The position numbers and the translations under genes were made by a program. A DNA stretch of 51,107 nt from Candidatus Gastranaerophilales bacterium (GTDB taxonomy: Bacteria; Cyanobacteriota; Vampirovibrionia; Gastranaerophilales; Gastranaerophilaceae). This document shows positions 27,852 through 36,747 of the stretch, one piece after another. The first letter of the stretch is position 1. Each line of letters begins with the position of its first letter. The notes beneath the pieces are model-generated. The model saw only the letters and a program-made list of their open reading frames with translations, was not told where the DNA came from and ran no database searches. The stretch lies in the NCBI GenBank assembly GCA_944325575.1, contig CALVAR010000016.1, positions 1 to 51,107 on the forward strand, read 5' to 3'.

Positions 27852-28520
27852 ATGAAAAAGATTTTAATTGTTGCAACCAATACATCCCGTATGGGAGATT
27901 CGAATAATATAGTGGAAACAGGGGTCTGGCTGGAAGAATTTGCAGTACCCTTTTATGCTTTTAAGGCTGCGGGTTTTGATATTACTGTTGCCAGTCCCCT
28001 TGGCGGAGTGTCGCCTATAGACCCCGCAAGCTTGGAGTGTAAAAACCCTACTGAATGGGATTATACAAAAAAAGATCTTGATAATACCTCTAAACTCACT
28101 GATATTGACTACAAAACTTATGATGCAATTTTTATCCCGGGCGGACACGGTCCAATGTTTGATTTGGCTCAGGATATGCTGTTAGGGGAAATAGTTTCAT
28201 ATTTTTATAATAGCCACAAAATAGTTTCTGCTGTGTGCCATGGTCCTGCCGGACTGATTAATGCAAAAACAAAGACTGGTGATTCAATAGTAAAAGGTAT
28301 GCAGGTGACGTGTTTTACTAACGAAGAGGAAAAGCTTGTCCAAAAAGATAAATTTGTTCCGTTCATGCTCGAATCAAAACTAAGACAGCTCGGTGCATAT
28401 TTTAATGAAGCTGCACCATGGACAGAAAATGTCATCGTTGATGCTAACCTTATAACAGGACAAAATCCGGAATCGGCAAAGATGCTTGCTGAAATGGTAA
28501 TAAAAAAGCTACATAATTAA
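27852..28520 (+). CDS. DJ-1/PfpI family protein (Hsp31-like glutamine amidotransferase fold)
   Basis: This 222-aa protein has the Hsp31/HchA-type layout. A flavodoxin-like strand KKILIVATNTS comes first, then GGHGPMFDLAQD and the nucleophile elbow AVCHGPAGL with the reactive cysteine. A long insertion after the first strand (WLEEFAVPFYAFKAAGFDI) is typical of the larger members. They act as glyoxalase III/deglycases or chaperones. ATG at 27852 follows GGAGAG; the TTG at 27837 is less likely. It ends before a bidirectional terminator. Confidence 0.88.
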   Translation: MKKILIVATNTSRMGDSNNIVETGVWLEEFAVPFYAFKAAGFDITVASPLGGVSPIDPASLECKNPTEWDYTKKDLDNTSKLTDIDYKTYDAIFIPGGHGPMFDLAQDMLLGEIVSYFYNSHKIVSAVCHGPAGLINAKTKTGDSIVKGMQVTCFTNEEEKLVQKDKFVPFMLESKLRQLGAYFNEAAPWTENVIVDANLITGQNPESAKMLAEMVIKKLHN

Positions 28521-28553
28521 TTCATTAAAAATGAATAAAAATAAATGTAAAAT

Positions 28554-28594
28554 AAAAAGCAGCCTCACATAAGTCATATAAGTGGCTGCTTTTT
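28554..28594. terminator. Bidirectional rho-independent terminator
   Basis: AAAAAGCAGCC and GGCTGCTTTTT form an 11-bp stem with A and T runs on both sides. It lies between the convergent PfpI-like and pentapeptide-repeat genes and can serve both. Confidence 0.9.
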
Positions 28595-28612
28595 ATATTG
28601 TAGTTATTGAAA

Positions 28613-29143
28613 TTAATAGTCAGATACTGCGTGCTCGTCATCATCTTCCAGAGAAGAAAGATCTCTTGTATATGTTGTATCAAAATCTTCCGGAAGCAAG
28701 TCTGTATCAGGCCATATTGTAGACTCGTCAAACCTTACTGCATCCATATTTTCCGCTGCAGAGAAATCGGAGTTTTGCAGGTCGCTTTCGTTAAAAACTG
28801 CACCGGCCATATCTGCATCTGTAAAATTGCAATAGTTTACAGTTGCATAGCTGTAATCTGTACCGTTTAACAATGCTCCTGTAAAGTTGCATTCCACAAG
28901 ATTGGCCCTTGAAAAATCAGCGGATGTTAAATCAGTATCAGTAAAGTCAACTTCTGTAAAAGTAACATCATTGAAACTTGCACCGGATAAATCTGCACCT
29001 GTGAGGTTAACACCTTCAATTGTCATGTTGGAAAAATCAAGCTCGCTAAGGTCTATTTCACCGTTAGCCTTTCTGTAATCCTCAAATTCGGACGGATTTT
29101 TCAAGATTAAATCAAAAATTTCTTCTTTTGAATAATTTGCCAT
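28613..29143 (-). CDS. Pentapeptide repeat protein
   Basis: The 176-aa protein carries about 18 tandem A(D/N)(L/F)xx units between residues 30 and 135 (LSELDFSNMTIEGVNLTGAD and on). They form a right-handed quadrilateral beta-helix. The N-terminal 30 residues are helical and the C-terminal 35 are acidic (SSLEDDDEH). Such proteins serve in protein binding, and a few protect gyrase; cyanobacterial relatives have many of unknown role. AAGGAG precedes the ATG. It lies 53 bp downstream of a NarL-type regulator gene, so co-transcription is possible. Confidence 0.9.
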   Translation of the reverse strand: MANYSKEEIFDLILKNPSEFEDYRKANGEIDLSELDFSNMTIEGVNLTGADLSGASFNDVTFTEVDFTDTDLTSADFSRANLVECNFTGALLNGTDYSYATVNYCNFTDADMAGAVFNESDLQNSDFSAAENMDAVRFDESTIWPDTDLLPEDFDTTYTRDLSSLEDDDEHAVSDY

Positions 29144-29196
29144 AGGTTTCTCCTTAGCTGACTGACCTTTGTTATAATTCCCTTATTGTTTATACT

Positions 29197-29826
29197 TTAA
29201 TCTTCTATCATTCTCATTTGCATTGCAAGCAATACTGCCTGTGTTCTGTTTTTTACTTTTAGTTTTTTAAATATACTGTTCAGGTGAGTTTTGACAGTTA
29301 CTTCTCTTACAAAGAGTTTTTCTGCAATATCATTATTGCTGGCACCTTGTGATACCATTTTTAGTATTTCTTTTTCTCTTGCTGTCAGAGGTTCTATCTC
29401 ACCTTCCTGAACAAATTTTAAATCAACATTGCTTACTTTTTCTTTTTGCCAGGTTGATCTTCTAAGCAGTGCCTCAATTCTTGCAAGAAGGTTCGGCAAG
29501 ATAAAAGGTTTTACAACGTAATCATCTGCTCCGAATTTTAGACCTGAGATTTCTTTTTGTTCTTCATTTAAAGCTGTAATCATAATAACCGGAATATTTT
29601 CCAGCTTTTTATTTGTACGGATTGTTTTTAATGTCTCCCAGCCGTCCATATTAGGCATCATTACATCTAAAAGCACCAAATCATAATCATTTTTTTCTGA
29701 TGTAAGTTTTTTTATACCCTGTAGTCCGTCTGTTGCAACATCAACTTCATAACCGTAAAGCGGCAGTGCATCAGCAAGGTATTTAGGGCTGTCGTCTATT
29801 ATTAATATTTTTGCGATGGCTACCAT
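29197..29826 (-). CDS. NarL/LuxR-type response regulator
   Basis: A 209-aa regulator with a receiver domain (acidic pocket D11 and D12, phospho-acceptor D54 in LLDVMMPN, switch Thr in MITALN, Lys in VVKPF). The GerE-type helix-turn-helix is LTAREKEILKMVSQGASNNDIAEKL (two pieces: LTAREKEIL and GASNNDIAEKL). It acts in the cytoplasm as a phosphorylation-controlled transcription factor. The receiver is of the OmpR-like MxNMDGW flavour. No kinase is directly adjacent; the fused kinase at 24051 is the nearest. It lies 87 bp downstream of another NarL-type gene. Confidence 0.9.
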   Translation of the reverse strand: MVAIAKILIIDDSPKYLADALPLYGYEVDVATDGLQGIKKLTSEKNDYDLVLLDVMMPNMDGWETLKTIRTNKKLENIPVIMITALNEEQKEISGLKFGADDYVVKPFILPNLLARIEALLRRSTWQKEKVSNVDLKFVQEGEIEPLTAREKEILKMVSQGASNNDIAEKLFVREVTVKTHLNSIFKKLKVKNRTQAVLLAMQMRMIED

Positions 29827-29913
29827 TGTATTTTATCTCTTTCTTATACTTTAGTTGTAATTTTAATTGATATGACAGTAATTATCAATTGAAATTATAA
29901 TAAATTCATCTAT

Positions 29914-30582
29914 TTATATTACATTATTTTTAATTGCTTTTATTGCTGCCTGAGTGCGGTCATTTACTTCAAGTTTTTGCAAAATGCTGCATACATGTGA
30001 TTTTGTTGTATTGATACTTACTTCTAGCTTTTGGGCTATTTCACTGTTAGAGTATCCTTCCGCTATTAAAGAAAGAACCTGCTTTTCTCTTGATGTAAGA
30101 TTAATCTGTTTTGTATCATCAGATGCTTTTTCAGATGATTTGTTTTCAGCAACGCCGTTTGAGGTTGCCGCATTCAACACATAACCGGCGACCTTTGGGT
30201 CAAACCAGGCGGCTCCTTTTGCCGCAGAGGTTACTATATCAAGAAGTTTTTGCGGTTCAACATCTTTTGTACAGTATGCGCAAGCTCCTGCTCTGATTGA
30301 TTTTATCACATCTTCTTCTTTTTCGTGTGAGGACAATATCACAACTTTTATTTCCGGATGTTTGTCTTTTATAATCTTTGTGGCTTCTATACCGTTCATA
30401 TCAGGCAGGCCAAGATCCATAATGACAATGCTGATATCTTCTTTTTCTATAATATTTAAGCCGTCTTTTGCATTTGAAGCTTCAAATATTTTATTGTAGC
30501 CGGCATCTGCTTCAAAAGCCGTCTTTAGACCAAAGCGGGTGAGCGCATGATCTTCGATTATGAGAAGGTTGTATTTTCCCAT
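29914..30582 (-). CDS. NarL/FixJ-type response regulator
   Basis: This 222-aa regulator has a receiver (E10-D11, phospho-acceptor D56 in IMDLGLPD, SS in ILSSHE, K in CTKDVEP). A Ser/Thr/Lys-rich linker (about 140-158) leads to a GerE helix-turn-helix (LTSREKQVLSLIAEGYSN). It is probably the last gene of an operon with the HD-GYP and TPR genes: its start lies 9 nt after the TPR stop. It differs clearly from the regulator at 29197, so the two are not a recent duplication. Confidence 0.9.
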   Translation of the reverse strand: MGKYNLLIIEDHALTRFGLKTAFEADAGYNKIFEASNAKDGLNIIEKEDISIVIMDLGLPDMNGIEATKIIKDKHPEIKVVILSSHEKEEDVIKSIRAGACAYCTKDVEPQKLLDIVTSAAKGAAWFDPKVAGYVLNAATSNGVAENKSSEKASDDTKQINLTSREKQVLSLIAEGYSNSEIAQKLEVSINTTKSHVCSILQKLEVNDRTQAAIKAIKNNVI

Positions 30583-30591
30583 TTGTTTTTC

Positions 30592-32205
30592 CTATAGTTG
30601 TGAGTTTAATTCTTTAGATGCATATTCGTTCGCAGGATTGAGCTCCAGAGATTTTCTAAAGTTTTTTTGTGCTGCTTCTTTTAACCCCTGTTGTTTATTT
30701 ATCAATCCCATATAATAATAATATCTGTCGTTTCTTTTATTTAGATAGTTTACGGGCAGAAGATAATTTTGCGCAAGAGCAGTTCTGTTATTTTTTATTG
30801 CAATATCCGCAAGATCAAGCCATGCATCAACCATCAGCGGATCCAAAGAAACAGACTTTTTCAGATATTGTATATTCTTTATGTCATCAATTTTTGATGC
30901 GGTGTAGTAAATCTTTGCATCCGCCGGACCTTTAGCAAAAACTTTATTGATATATTCAACGGATTTGTCTGTTGCTCCGAGCATTTTGTAGCACAAAGAT
31001 GCATTAATCATAGCCTCTTTGTTATTTTTATCTTTTTTTGTTGCTTTTACATAAAAATCAAGAGCGTTTTTGTAGTCTTTTTTGTACATATACATATTTG
31101 CTATGCCCATAAGATTTTCCGGATCATTTTTCTTGATTTTATATGCCTTTTCATATAAATCCATAGCATCAGAGAGTTTATTCTGCTTAAAATAAATATC
31201 AGCAAGCAGAGTCATTGATTTATAGTCTTTTTTGTCAGCAGATATATTCTGATTCAACTCTTTGATTGCTCTTTGATAATCGCCTGCTTTCATAAAATAA
31301 TGTGCAAGATAGAATCCCGATTTTTCTCTGTCTTTTGTTGCTTTAGCAAGAGTATAATAATAAAGTCCTTCAAGGTCGTTTCTGTAATCAAGTATATTTA
31401 CATCCTGCTCCAGCATAGAATTTAGGATTTTTACTGCGTCTGACAGCTTGTTTGTTTCACAAAAAATTTGAGCTTTGTACTTAAGATAATTTATATTGTC
31501 AGGATTGATTGATAATGCTCTGTTTATCTCATTTATTGCTTTAGAGTATTCTTTTATGTTGTAGTATGCCTGAGACAAAATGTAGTGAGCATAATCGGAG
31601 CGTTTGTATCTGTCAGGAAGTTTTCCCATATCTCTGGCCACTTCAAAAGCCAGATTATTGTAGTAGATTTCCGTGTAATTTTGTGCAAGCTGAATTTCAT
31701 CGTCATAAGACAATACAACCTGCGGGAACAGTTTTGATTTTATAAGCTGTATCTGGTGATTGTATGTTTCTCTGTCCTGAATATTGTTTATAGCTTCCTG
31801 TGCAAGTGAAAAAAGCCCGATATTGGCAAATTTATAAGCAAGCCCGAGACTTACAAAATCATTATCGGCAGATGCAGATACAACATCTTTGTAGTCTTTG
31901 TATGCGGCGGTAATATTCCCCTGTGCAAATTTATCATTTGCTTCCGCATATTTCTTGGAATAATTTATTTTTTCTGCTGTCTGAGATATTTTATTATCAC
32001 CATTTTGTGAAAATGTTATTATTCTTAAAAAATCATTTGTTAATTCATTATTTTTGATAAACTTTAAATTTTCTTTGTTAAATGTCGAAACAGGAGTTTT
32101 TATAATATTTTTGTTTGCATTATTTGTATAAGCATTAGCTGCAGTACTGGTAAAGGTACAGGTAGCTGTAAGAAGTATTGCAGTTGTTATAAATTTTTTT
32201 ATCAT
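30592..32205 (-). CDS. Exported TPR-repeat protein
   Basis: The 537-aa protein has a Sec signal peptide (about 1-25, cleavage after ANA). The mature part is almost entirely tetratricopeptide repeats; at least eight are visible, for example EYSKAINEINRALSINPDN and DYKNALDFYVKATKKDKNN. It should be a periplasmic or outer-membrane-associated scaffold. It sits 24 nt after the HD-GYP gene and 9 nt before a response regulator gene, so an exported TPR protein is tied to a signalling operon. Whether it is a sensor is unknown. Confidence 0.83.
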   Translation of the reverse strand: MIKKFITTAILLTATCTFTSTAANAYTNNANKNIIKTPVSTFNKENLKFIKNNELTNDFLRIITFSQNGDNKISQTAEKINYSKKYAEANDKFAQGNITAAYKDYKDVVSASADNDFVSLGLAYKFANIGLFSLAQEAINNIQDRETYNHQIQLIKSKLFPQVVLSYDDEIQLAQNYTEIYYNNLAFEVARDMGKLPDRYKRSDYAHYILSQAYYNIKEYSKAINEINRALSINPDNINYLKYKAQIFCETNKLSDAVKILNSMLEQDVNILDYRNDLEGLYYYTLAKATKDREKSGFYLAHYFMKAGDYQRAIKELNQNISADKKDYKSMTLLADIYFKQNKLSDAMDLYEKAYKIKKNDPENLMGIANMYMYKKDYKNALDFYVKATKKDKNNKEAMINASLCYKMLGATDKSVEYINKVFAKGPADAKIYYTASKIDDIKNIQYLKKSVSLDPLMVDAWLDLADIAIKNNRTALAQNYLLPVNYLNKRNDRYYYYMGLINKQQGLKEAAQKNFRKSLELNPANEYASKELNSQL

Positions 32206-32229
32206 ATTTTTTCCCTAAGTCTTCTTTTG

Positions 32230-33981
32230 CTATTTTCCGGCTTTGCAGTTGTAGTATCTGTTGAACAGCTCAATAAGGTCATTTTCTTCTTTTGAGAGCA
32301 TATCCGGTTCTTTGCACAAAATGTTGTATAAATCATTCAAATCATATTTGGCTAGCGTTTCTCTGTCTTTTGTGTCATAAAGCACGGAGTCAACTTCACT
32401 TAAGAATACATCAACGAGTCTGTCCAGATGTATTTTGAAAAAAGCCTCTACAATATTACCGTCAAAATGCTGCCAGGCTCCGGACTTTATTATTTCAAGA
32501 GCATTTTTAATAGGCATTTTATCACGATAATGCCTTTTTGATGTAATGGCATCAAACACATCGCTTACTGCAAGTACTCTTCCGCCGAAAGGAATTTCTT
32601 CGCCTTTTAACTTTCTGAAGTATCCCGTGCCGTCATATTTTTCGTGATGGCTTGAGGCAATTTCCGCCACCTCTTTAAATTCATCAGAAATATAAACTCT
32701 GTTTAATATGTCATACGTGATTTTTACGTGTTCCTGTATATGTTTATATTCGTCATCCGTAAGTTTGCCGTTTTTTTGTAAAACAGCATCTCTGATACCT
32801 ATTTTGCCTATATCATGGAGAACTGCTGCGTGTATTATGTTTGCTTTTGTCTTTTCATCCGTATCCATTACGTCACAAATAAGCTCGGAATACATTTTTA
32901 CACGGTTTGAGTGGCCGGCTGTAATTTTGTCTCTTGCATCTATCGAGGCAGCCAGAGTGTCTATGAAACTTTTAAACAACTCTTTTTGCTGATTTATCAT
33001 AAACTGCTGAGATTCAAAAAGTTTTGCATTTTCTATTGCAATACCTGCACTGGAGCCAATTGCAATAAGTACATCTTCATCCTCTTTTGAAAATGTTCCG
33101 TTCTGTTTGTTTAACACCTGAAACACACCTAAGATTTCGTGTTTCATATTCCAGATAGGCATACAAAGAATGGTTTTTGTTTTATATCCGGTTTCTCTGT
33201 CAATATCCTGATTGAAACGGGCATCACTGTAAGCATCTTTTATATTAATAATTTCGCCTGACTGAGCCACATAACCGGCAAGGCCTTTATCAGCAGGGAA
33301 TCTTAATTCTTGTGTACCCATTCCGAGTGCTATTTTTGAGACAAGTTCATTTGAGCTTCTGTCAAGAAGAAACACCGTGCATCTGTCGGCATCGAGGACT
33401 TTTTTTATTTCTTCCGCCACTGTTTTTAACAAAAGTTCAAGGCTTGTTTCTGCCGCCAGTGTTCTTGCAACATTAAGAAGCGCAGTAAGCGGTTTTTCTA
33501 TGTCGTTTTCTATTTTTACTTCTGCTGTGTCTATTCCAAGCGCTTCTATGCGGCTTATTAAATCCATTATTTTTATATTTATGACAGTATTATCAGAAGG
33601 AATATTGCGTGCCTGTTTTAGTACAGACAGAGCCTGAGAGTAATTTTTTTCAGAAAAATATATGTATCCCCAGCAGAAGCTGTTTGTTTTTATTGCATTT
33701 TTATTCTGGGAATTTTCTGCAAGAAATCTTGCATCTTCCAGCATATTAAGAGCTATTTTATAATTTGTTCGGTCAGCTTTATATTTTAAAACTGCAAGTA
33801 GCGAAAGATTTTGGGCGATGAATTCATAAGATTTGTTAACAAGAAATGTATTATGTATCATTTCAGCTTTTGCGCACAGACTGGCAACACTTGCCGTTTC
33901 TAATGTCTTAAACAGAGAAAACATAGTATTTTGCGCATTATTTATATCTTCAACACAGACGGATTTTATAAAATCTTCCAT
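32230..33981 (-). CDS. GAF/HD-GYP domain protein, probable cyclic-di-GMP phosphodiesterase
   Basis: This 583-aa protein begins with a helical, TPR-like region (1-155). A GAF domain follows (about 170-320, DRCTVFLLDRSSNEL) and then HD-GYP (about 345-540). The metal-binding HD pair is in HDIGK, and HHEKYDGTGY matches the HHExxDGxGYP signature apart from the final Pro. HD-GYP enzymes hydrolyse c-di-GMP. The GAF domain would sense a ligand or redox state. No GGDEF partner is encoded here. It heads the operon 33981-29914. Confidence 0.88.
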   Translation of the reverse strand: MEDFIKSVCVEDINNAQNTMFSLFKTLETASVASLCAKAEMIHNTFLVNKSYEFIAQNLSLLAVLKYKADRTNYKIALNMLEDARFLAENSQNKNAIKTNSFCWGYIYFSEKNYSQALSVLKQARNIPSDNTVINIKIMDLISRIEALGIDTAEVKIENDIEKPLTALLNVARTLAAETSLELLLKTVAEEIKKVLDADRCTVFLLDRSSNELVSKIALGMGTQELRFPADKGLAGYVAQSGEIINIKDAYSDARFNQDIDRETGYKTKTILCMPIWNMKHEILGVFQVLNKQNGTFSKEDEDVLIAIGSSAGIAIENAKLFESQQFMINQQKELFKSFIDTLAASIDARDKITAGHSNRVKMYSELICDVMDTDEKTKANIIHAAVLHDIGKIGIRDAVLQKNGKLTDDEYKHIQEHVKITYDILNRVYISDEFKEVAEIASSHHEKYDGTGYFRKLKGEEIPFGGRVLAVSDVFDAITSKRHYRDKMPIKNALEIIKSGAWQHFDGNIVEAFFKIHLDRLVDVFLSEVDSVLYDTKDRETLAKYDLNDLYNILCKEPDMLSKEENDLIELFNRYYNCKAGK

Positions 33982-34065
33982 ATAACACCCTTAACATAAT
34001 CTTTATTTAATTATACAATATTTTTTATAATTTATAAATAAATATACACAATATCGGTGAGAAGG

Positions 34066-34758
34066 ATGAAAAAAGTAAGTATAGTAGTTCCTGTTTATAA
34101 TGAAATAAATACAATAGACGTAATTCTTGAAAAAATTGAGAATGCTCCGTTTTGCAATCTGGAAAAAGAGATTATTCTTGTTGATGATATGTCGACAGAC
34201 GGTACCAGAGAACACTTGAAAGAGCTGGAAGCAAAATATAAGGTATTTTATCACGAGCAGAATCAGGGTAAAGGCGCTGCAATAAGAACCGCATTGCAGC
34301 ATATTACCGGAGATATCATGGTTATTCAGGATGCAGATCTTGAGTATGATCCGGTTGATTATCATGAACTGATACAGCTTATTATTGATGACAGGGCTGA
34401 TGTTGTATACGGCTCCCGACTTACAGGCGCAAAGCCTTCCCGTTCGTTTATGTTCACACACTGGCTCGGGAATAAGGTATTGACACTTACTACAAACATC
34501 CTGTACGGTGCAACGCTTACAGATATGGAAACCTGCTATAAAGCATTTAGAACAAGCTTTTTAGACGGCATAGAAATTAAATCTGACAGGTTCGACTTTG
34601 AGCCCGAGATTACGGCAAAGGTCTTGAAAAAACATGCAAGATTGTATGAACTGCCGATATCTTATTACGGCAGGGAGTATTCTGAGGGTAAAAAAATAAC
34701 CTGGGTGGACGGTATCCATGCAATATGGGCATTATTAAAATTCCGATTCACAGATTAA
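34066..34758 (+). CDS. Family 2 glycosyltransferase, dolichyl-phosphate mannosyltransferase-like
   Basis: A 230-aa GT-A enzyme without membrane segments. It has VVPVYNE, DDMSTDGT, and the metal-binding DADLEYDP. The TDMETCYKAFR stretch is typical of DPM1/GtrB-like and UDP-glucose:undecaprenyl phosphate transferases. It probably loads a sugar onto a lipid phosphate or a glycan. ATG at 34066 is chosen over GTG at 34057, with GGTGAG upstream. The stop shares TTAA with the stop of the convergent anti-sigma gene. Confidence 0.88.
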   Translation: MKKVSIVVPVYNEINTIDVILEKIENAPFCNLEKEIILVDDMSTDGTREHLKELEAKYKVFYHEQNQGKGAAIRTALQHITGDIMVIQDADLEYDPVDYHELIQLIIDDRADVVYGSRLTGAKPSRSFMFTHWLGNKVLTLTTNILYGATLTDMETCYKAFRTSFLDGIEIKSDRFDFEPEITAKVLKKHARLYELPISYYGREYSEGKKITWVDGIHAIWALLKFRFTD

Positions 34759-35450
34759 AATTTTATAAAATCAATATTGCTGTTTTCTGTTTTTGAATCG
34801 CCATAAGACGTTGATTGTTGCGGGTTTTCCTTTAACAGCACCTGTTTTGTTTTTTCTTTTAACGGTGTATCCAGCTGTTTAAATTCATAAGTGCCGAACA
34901 TAATAAGCCCTGCTAGTATGGCAATTTTTGCAGTACGTATTGTAAAAATTTCTTTGATTATTGTACTTTCTAAGGGATGCTGTCTGTTTCGGATAGTTTT
35001 TATAACAGATCTTGATACGGTTGGTGAAAAATTTTTTTTTGCTGCATCAAACGCTTTTTTCATTTCCTTTTGTATAATATATGTGTTTTTTAGTTCTTTT
35101 TGTGCAGACTTTGATTTCATCAGATATTTTCTGAATTCAAAACAGTCCTGTGCATCCAGTTCGTTATCTACATAAGGAGATATTTGCCGCAAAAAATTTT
35201 CGTGCTCCCTTATGCTGAACGTCTTTTGCTTTTGCTTTTTTGCTGCGAGTTCCAGTATCTGTTTATATGAATCTTTTAAATTTTTTATAAGAGATTTTAA
35301 ATAGAGGTATTTTTTATAGCATTCATTACAATTTGTCAGATGCTCTTCAATAAATAAATATTCCTGATAATCCAGTTTGTCATCTATATATAAAGACAGC
35401 ATTGATGAAACTTTTTTGCATATTGCTTTATTCTCTTCTTTATTTTCCAT
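34755..35450 (-). CDS. Membrane-bound zinc-finger anti-sigma factor
   Basis: The 231-aa protein has an N-terminal zinc-binding anti-sigma domain: HLTNCNEC gives the HxxxCxxC core. A second, related segment (YVDNELDAQDCFEFRKYL) has lost most ligands. A membrane segment (AKIAILAGLIMFGTYEF, about 172-190) leads to a short outer part. It lies 21 bp downstream of the ECF sigma factor gene and very likely holds that sigma factor at the membrane. The outer domain is too short to name a signal. Confidence 0.85.
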   Translation of the reverse strand: MENKEENKAICKKVSSMLSLYIDDKLDYQEYLFIEEHLTNCNECYKKYLYLKSLIKNLKDSYKQILELAAKKQKQKTFSIREHENFLRQISPYVDNELDAQDCFEFRKYLMKSKSAQKELKNTYIIQKEMKKAFDAAKKNFSPTVSRSVIKTIRNRQHPLESTIIKEIFTIRTAKIAILAGLIMFGTYEFKQLDTPLKEKTKQVLLKENPQQSTSYGDSKTENSNIDFIKF

Positions 35451-35471
35451 TTTTGATATTTGCCTTTCTAT

Positions 35472-36077
35472 TTATGCAATATATTCTTTTAATTCTTCCT
35501 GCAGTTTGTTTCTGGCCCGTGCGATACGTGATTTTACGGTACCGACATTTGTTTTAGTTATTTCGGCAATTTCTTCATAACTGAGCCCCTGAAATTCTCG
35601 CAGAACAATTGCAAGACGAAAACTCTCGGGAAGCTTGTGAATTGAACGTTCAATTATGCAATGCAATTCCGAGTTGAGGCTGCTTTCTTCCGGTGAGCAT
35701 TTTCCGCATGGTACTTCCGCTACATTAAATCTGTCTTGCTCGTCATCTTCTTTTTTGTCAATGGGAACGGTTTTTAGCTTTCTGTTTTTACTTCTTATGT
35801 AGTCATAGAAAAGCCTTGTAACTATCTGATTTAACCATGGTTTAAACTTTGCGGGTTCCTTGAGTTTTTTTATGTTCCTTGCCATTTTTAAAAGAGCTTC
35901 CTGCGTTAAATCAAGAATGTCTTCACAATTGCTGCTGAGATAATAAAAAGACGCATAAATATTTTCCTGATTTCTTTTTACCAGCTCTTCAACCGCATCA
36001 AGATCGTCTTGCTGCGCCATTACGACCAGTTCTTCCATTGTTTTTTGTCTGTAATGTTTTTTCCCGAATATAATCAA
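35472..36077 (-). CDS. ECF RNA polymerase sigma factor (RpoE-like)
   Basis: A 201-aa group 4 sigma factor. Region 2 (EDILDLTQEALLKM, then FKPWLNQIVTRLFYDYIRSK) and region 4 (LPESFRLAIVLREFQGLSYEEIAE, in two pieces, then TVKSRIARAR) are separated by an acidic linker with CGKC. TTG at 36075-36077 is the likely start because AGGAAAAAT lies just upstream; the next ATG (36038) would trim the N-terminus. It forms an operon with the anti-sigma gene, which is the usual self-regulating arrangement. Confidence 0.9.
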   Translation of the reverse strand: MIIFGKKHYRQKTMEELVVMAQQDDLDAVEELVKRNQENIYASFYYLSSNCEDILDLTQEALLKMARNIKKLKEPAKFKPWLNQIVTRLFYDYIRSKNRKLKTVPIDKKEDDEQDRFNVAEVPCGKCSPEESSLNSELHCIIERSIHKLPESFRLAIVLREFQGLSYEEIAEITKTNVGTVKSRIARARNKLQEELKEYIA

Positions 36078-36227
36078 ATTATTTTTCCTGTATATTTATT
36101 ATCTATATGCTTTATAAAAATTTAGAATAACAGCAGGCATTTTTATATGCTCTTTGATATATAAACAGGTCGATAATTTTTTATGACTAAAAATTTTTGA
36201 GAAAATTAATTGTATTTTTTACACTAA

Positions 36228-36255
36228 ATTACCCAATCGGGTAATGGACTATGAT
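36228..36255. promoter_or_regulatory. Operator-like palindrome and adjoining -10 element
   Basis: ATTACCCAATCGGGTAAT (36228-36245) is a perfect 18-bp inverted repeat, matching the site at 25548 at 15 of 18 positions. A TATGAT box follows at 36250-36255, reading toward the gene at 36440. The rest of 36078-36439 is AT-rich, with nothing else recognised. Confidence 0.55.
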
Positions 36256-36439
36256 TTTATCTGACATAAAATTGGAACAAAGAATAAAAAATACAGATGT
36301 AATATTACTTTAAGAAAACGCCTGTATTATATTTCTCCATTAACTAAACCTTACACACATATTATTTCCGTATACTTCCCCATATGTCTGAAGAGCAGAC
36401 AATATATTTACGCAATTTACCAATTACAGGAGTTTAGCC

Positions 36440-36742
36440 ATGATTGAAAAGAATTTTACCGTTACAACAGTACGGGAACTCGTGCAATATCCGAATCCAT
36501 TTTTTACTGTTATTAACAATATGCAAAAAAGCATGTTTAATATGCTCAGAGAATTATTAGAGTATATTTTACGTTTTGATTTGTGCCTTTATAAGAAAAA
36601 TTTGAATTACTCTTTAAAAAGAAAGTTTGTAAAGGCAGAAGAATCAAATTCTATGAAAAATTTGGCAATATATTCCGTTGTTGATTCTGTTGATACGGAT
36701 GTCAGAAAAGTTTTGGATATAATGAAAATATTTAATGATTAA
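36440..36742 (+). CDS. Hypothetical protein (100 aa)
   Basis: I do not recognise this protein. It has a predicted amphipathic helical middle (FTVINNMQKSMFNMLRELLEYILRF read in two helices) and a basic stretch. There is no signal peptide. ACAGGAG lies 9 nt before the ATG, a good site. A long leader of about 180 nt would separate it from the TATGAT box at 36250. It is followed 6 nt after its stop by repeat copy 6. Confidence 0.6.
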   Translation: MIEKNFTVTTVRELVQYPNPFFTVINNMQKSMFNMLRELLEYILRFDLCLYKKNLNYSLKRKFVKAEESNSMKNLAIYSVVDSVDTDVRKVLDIMKIFND

Positions 36743-36747
36743 TAAAT

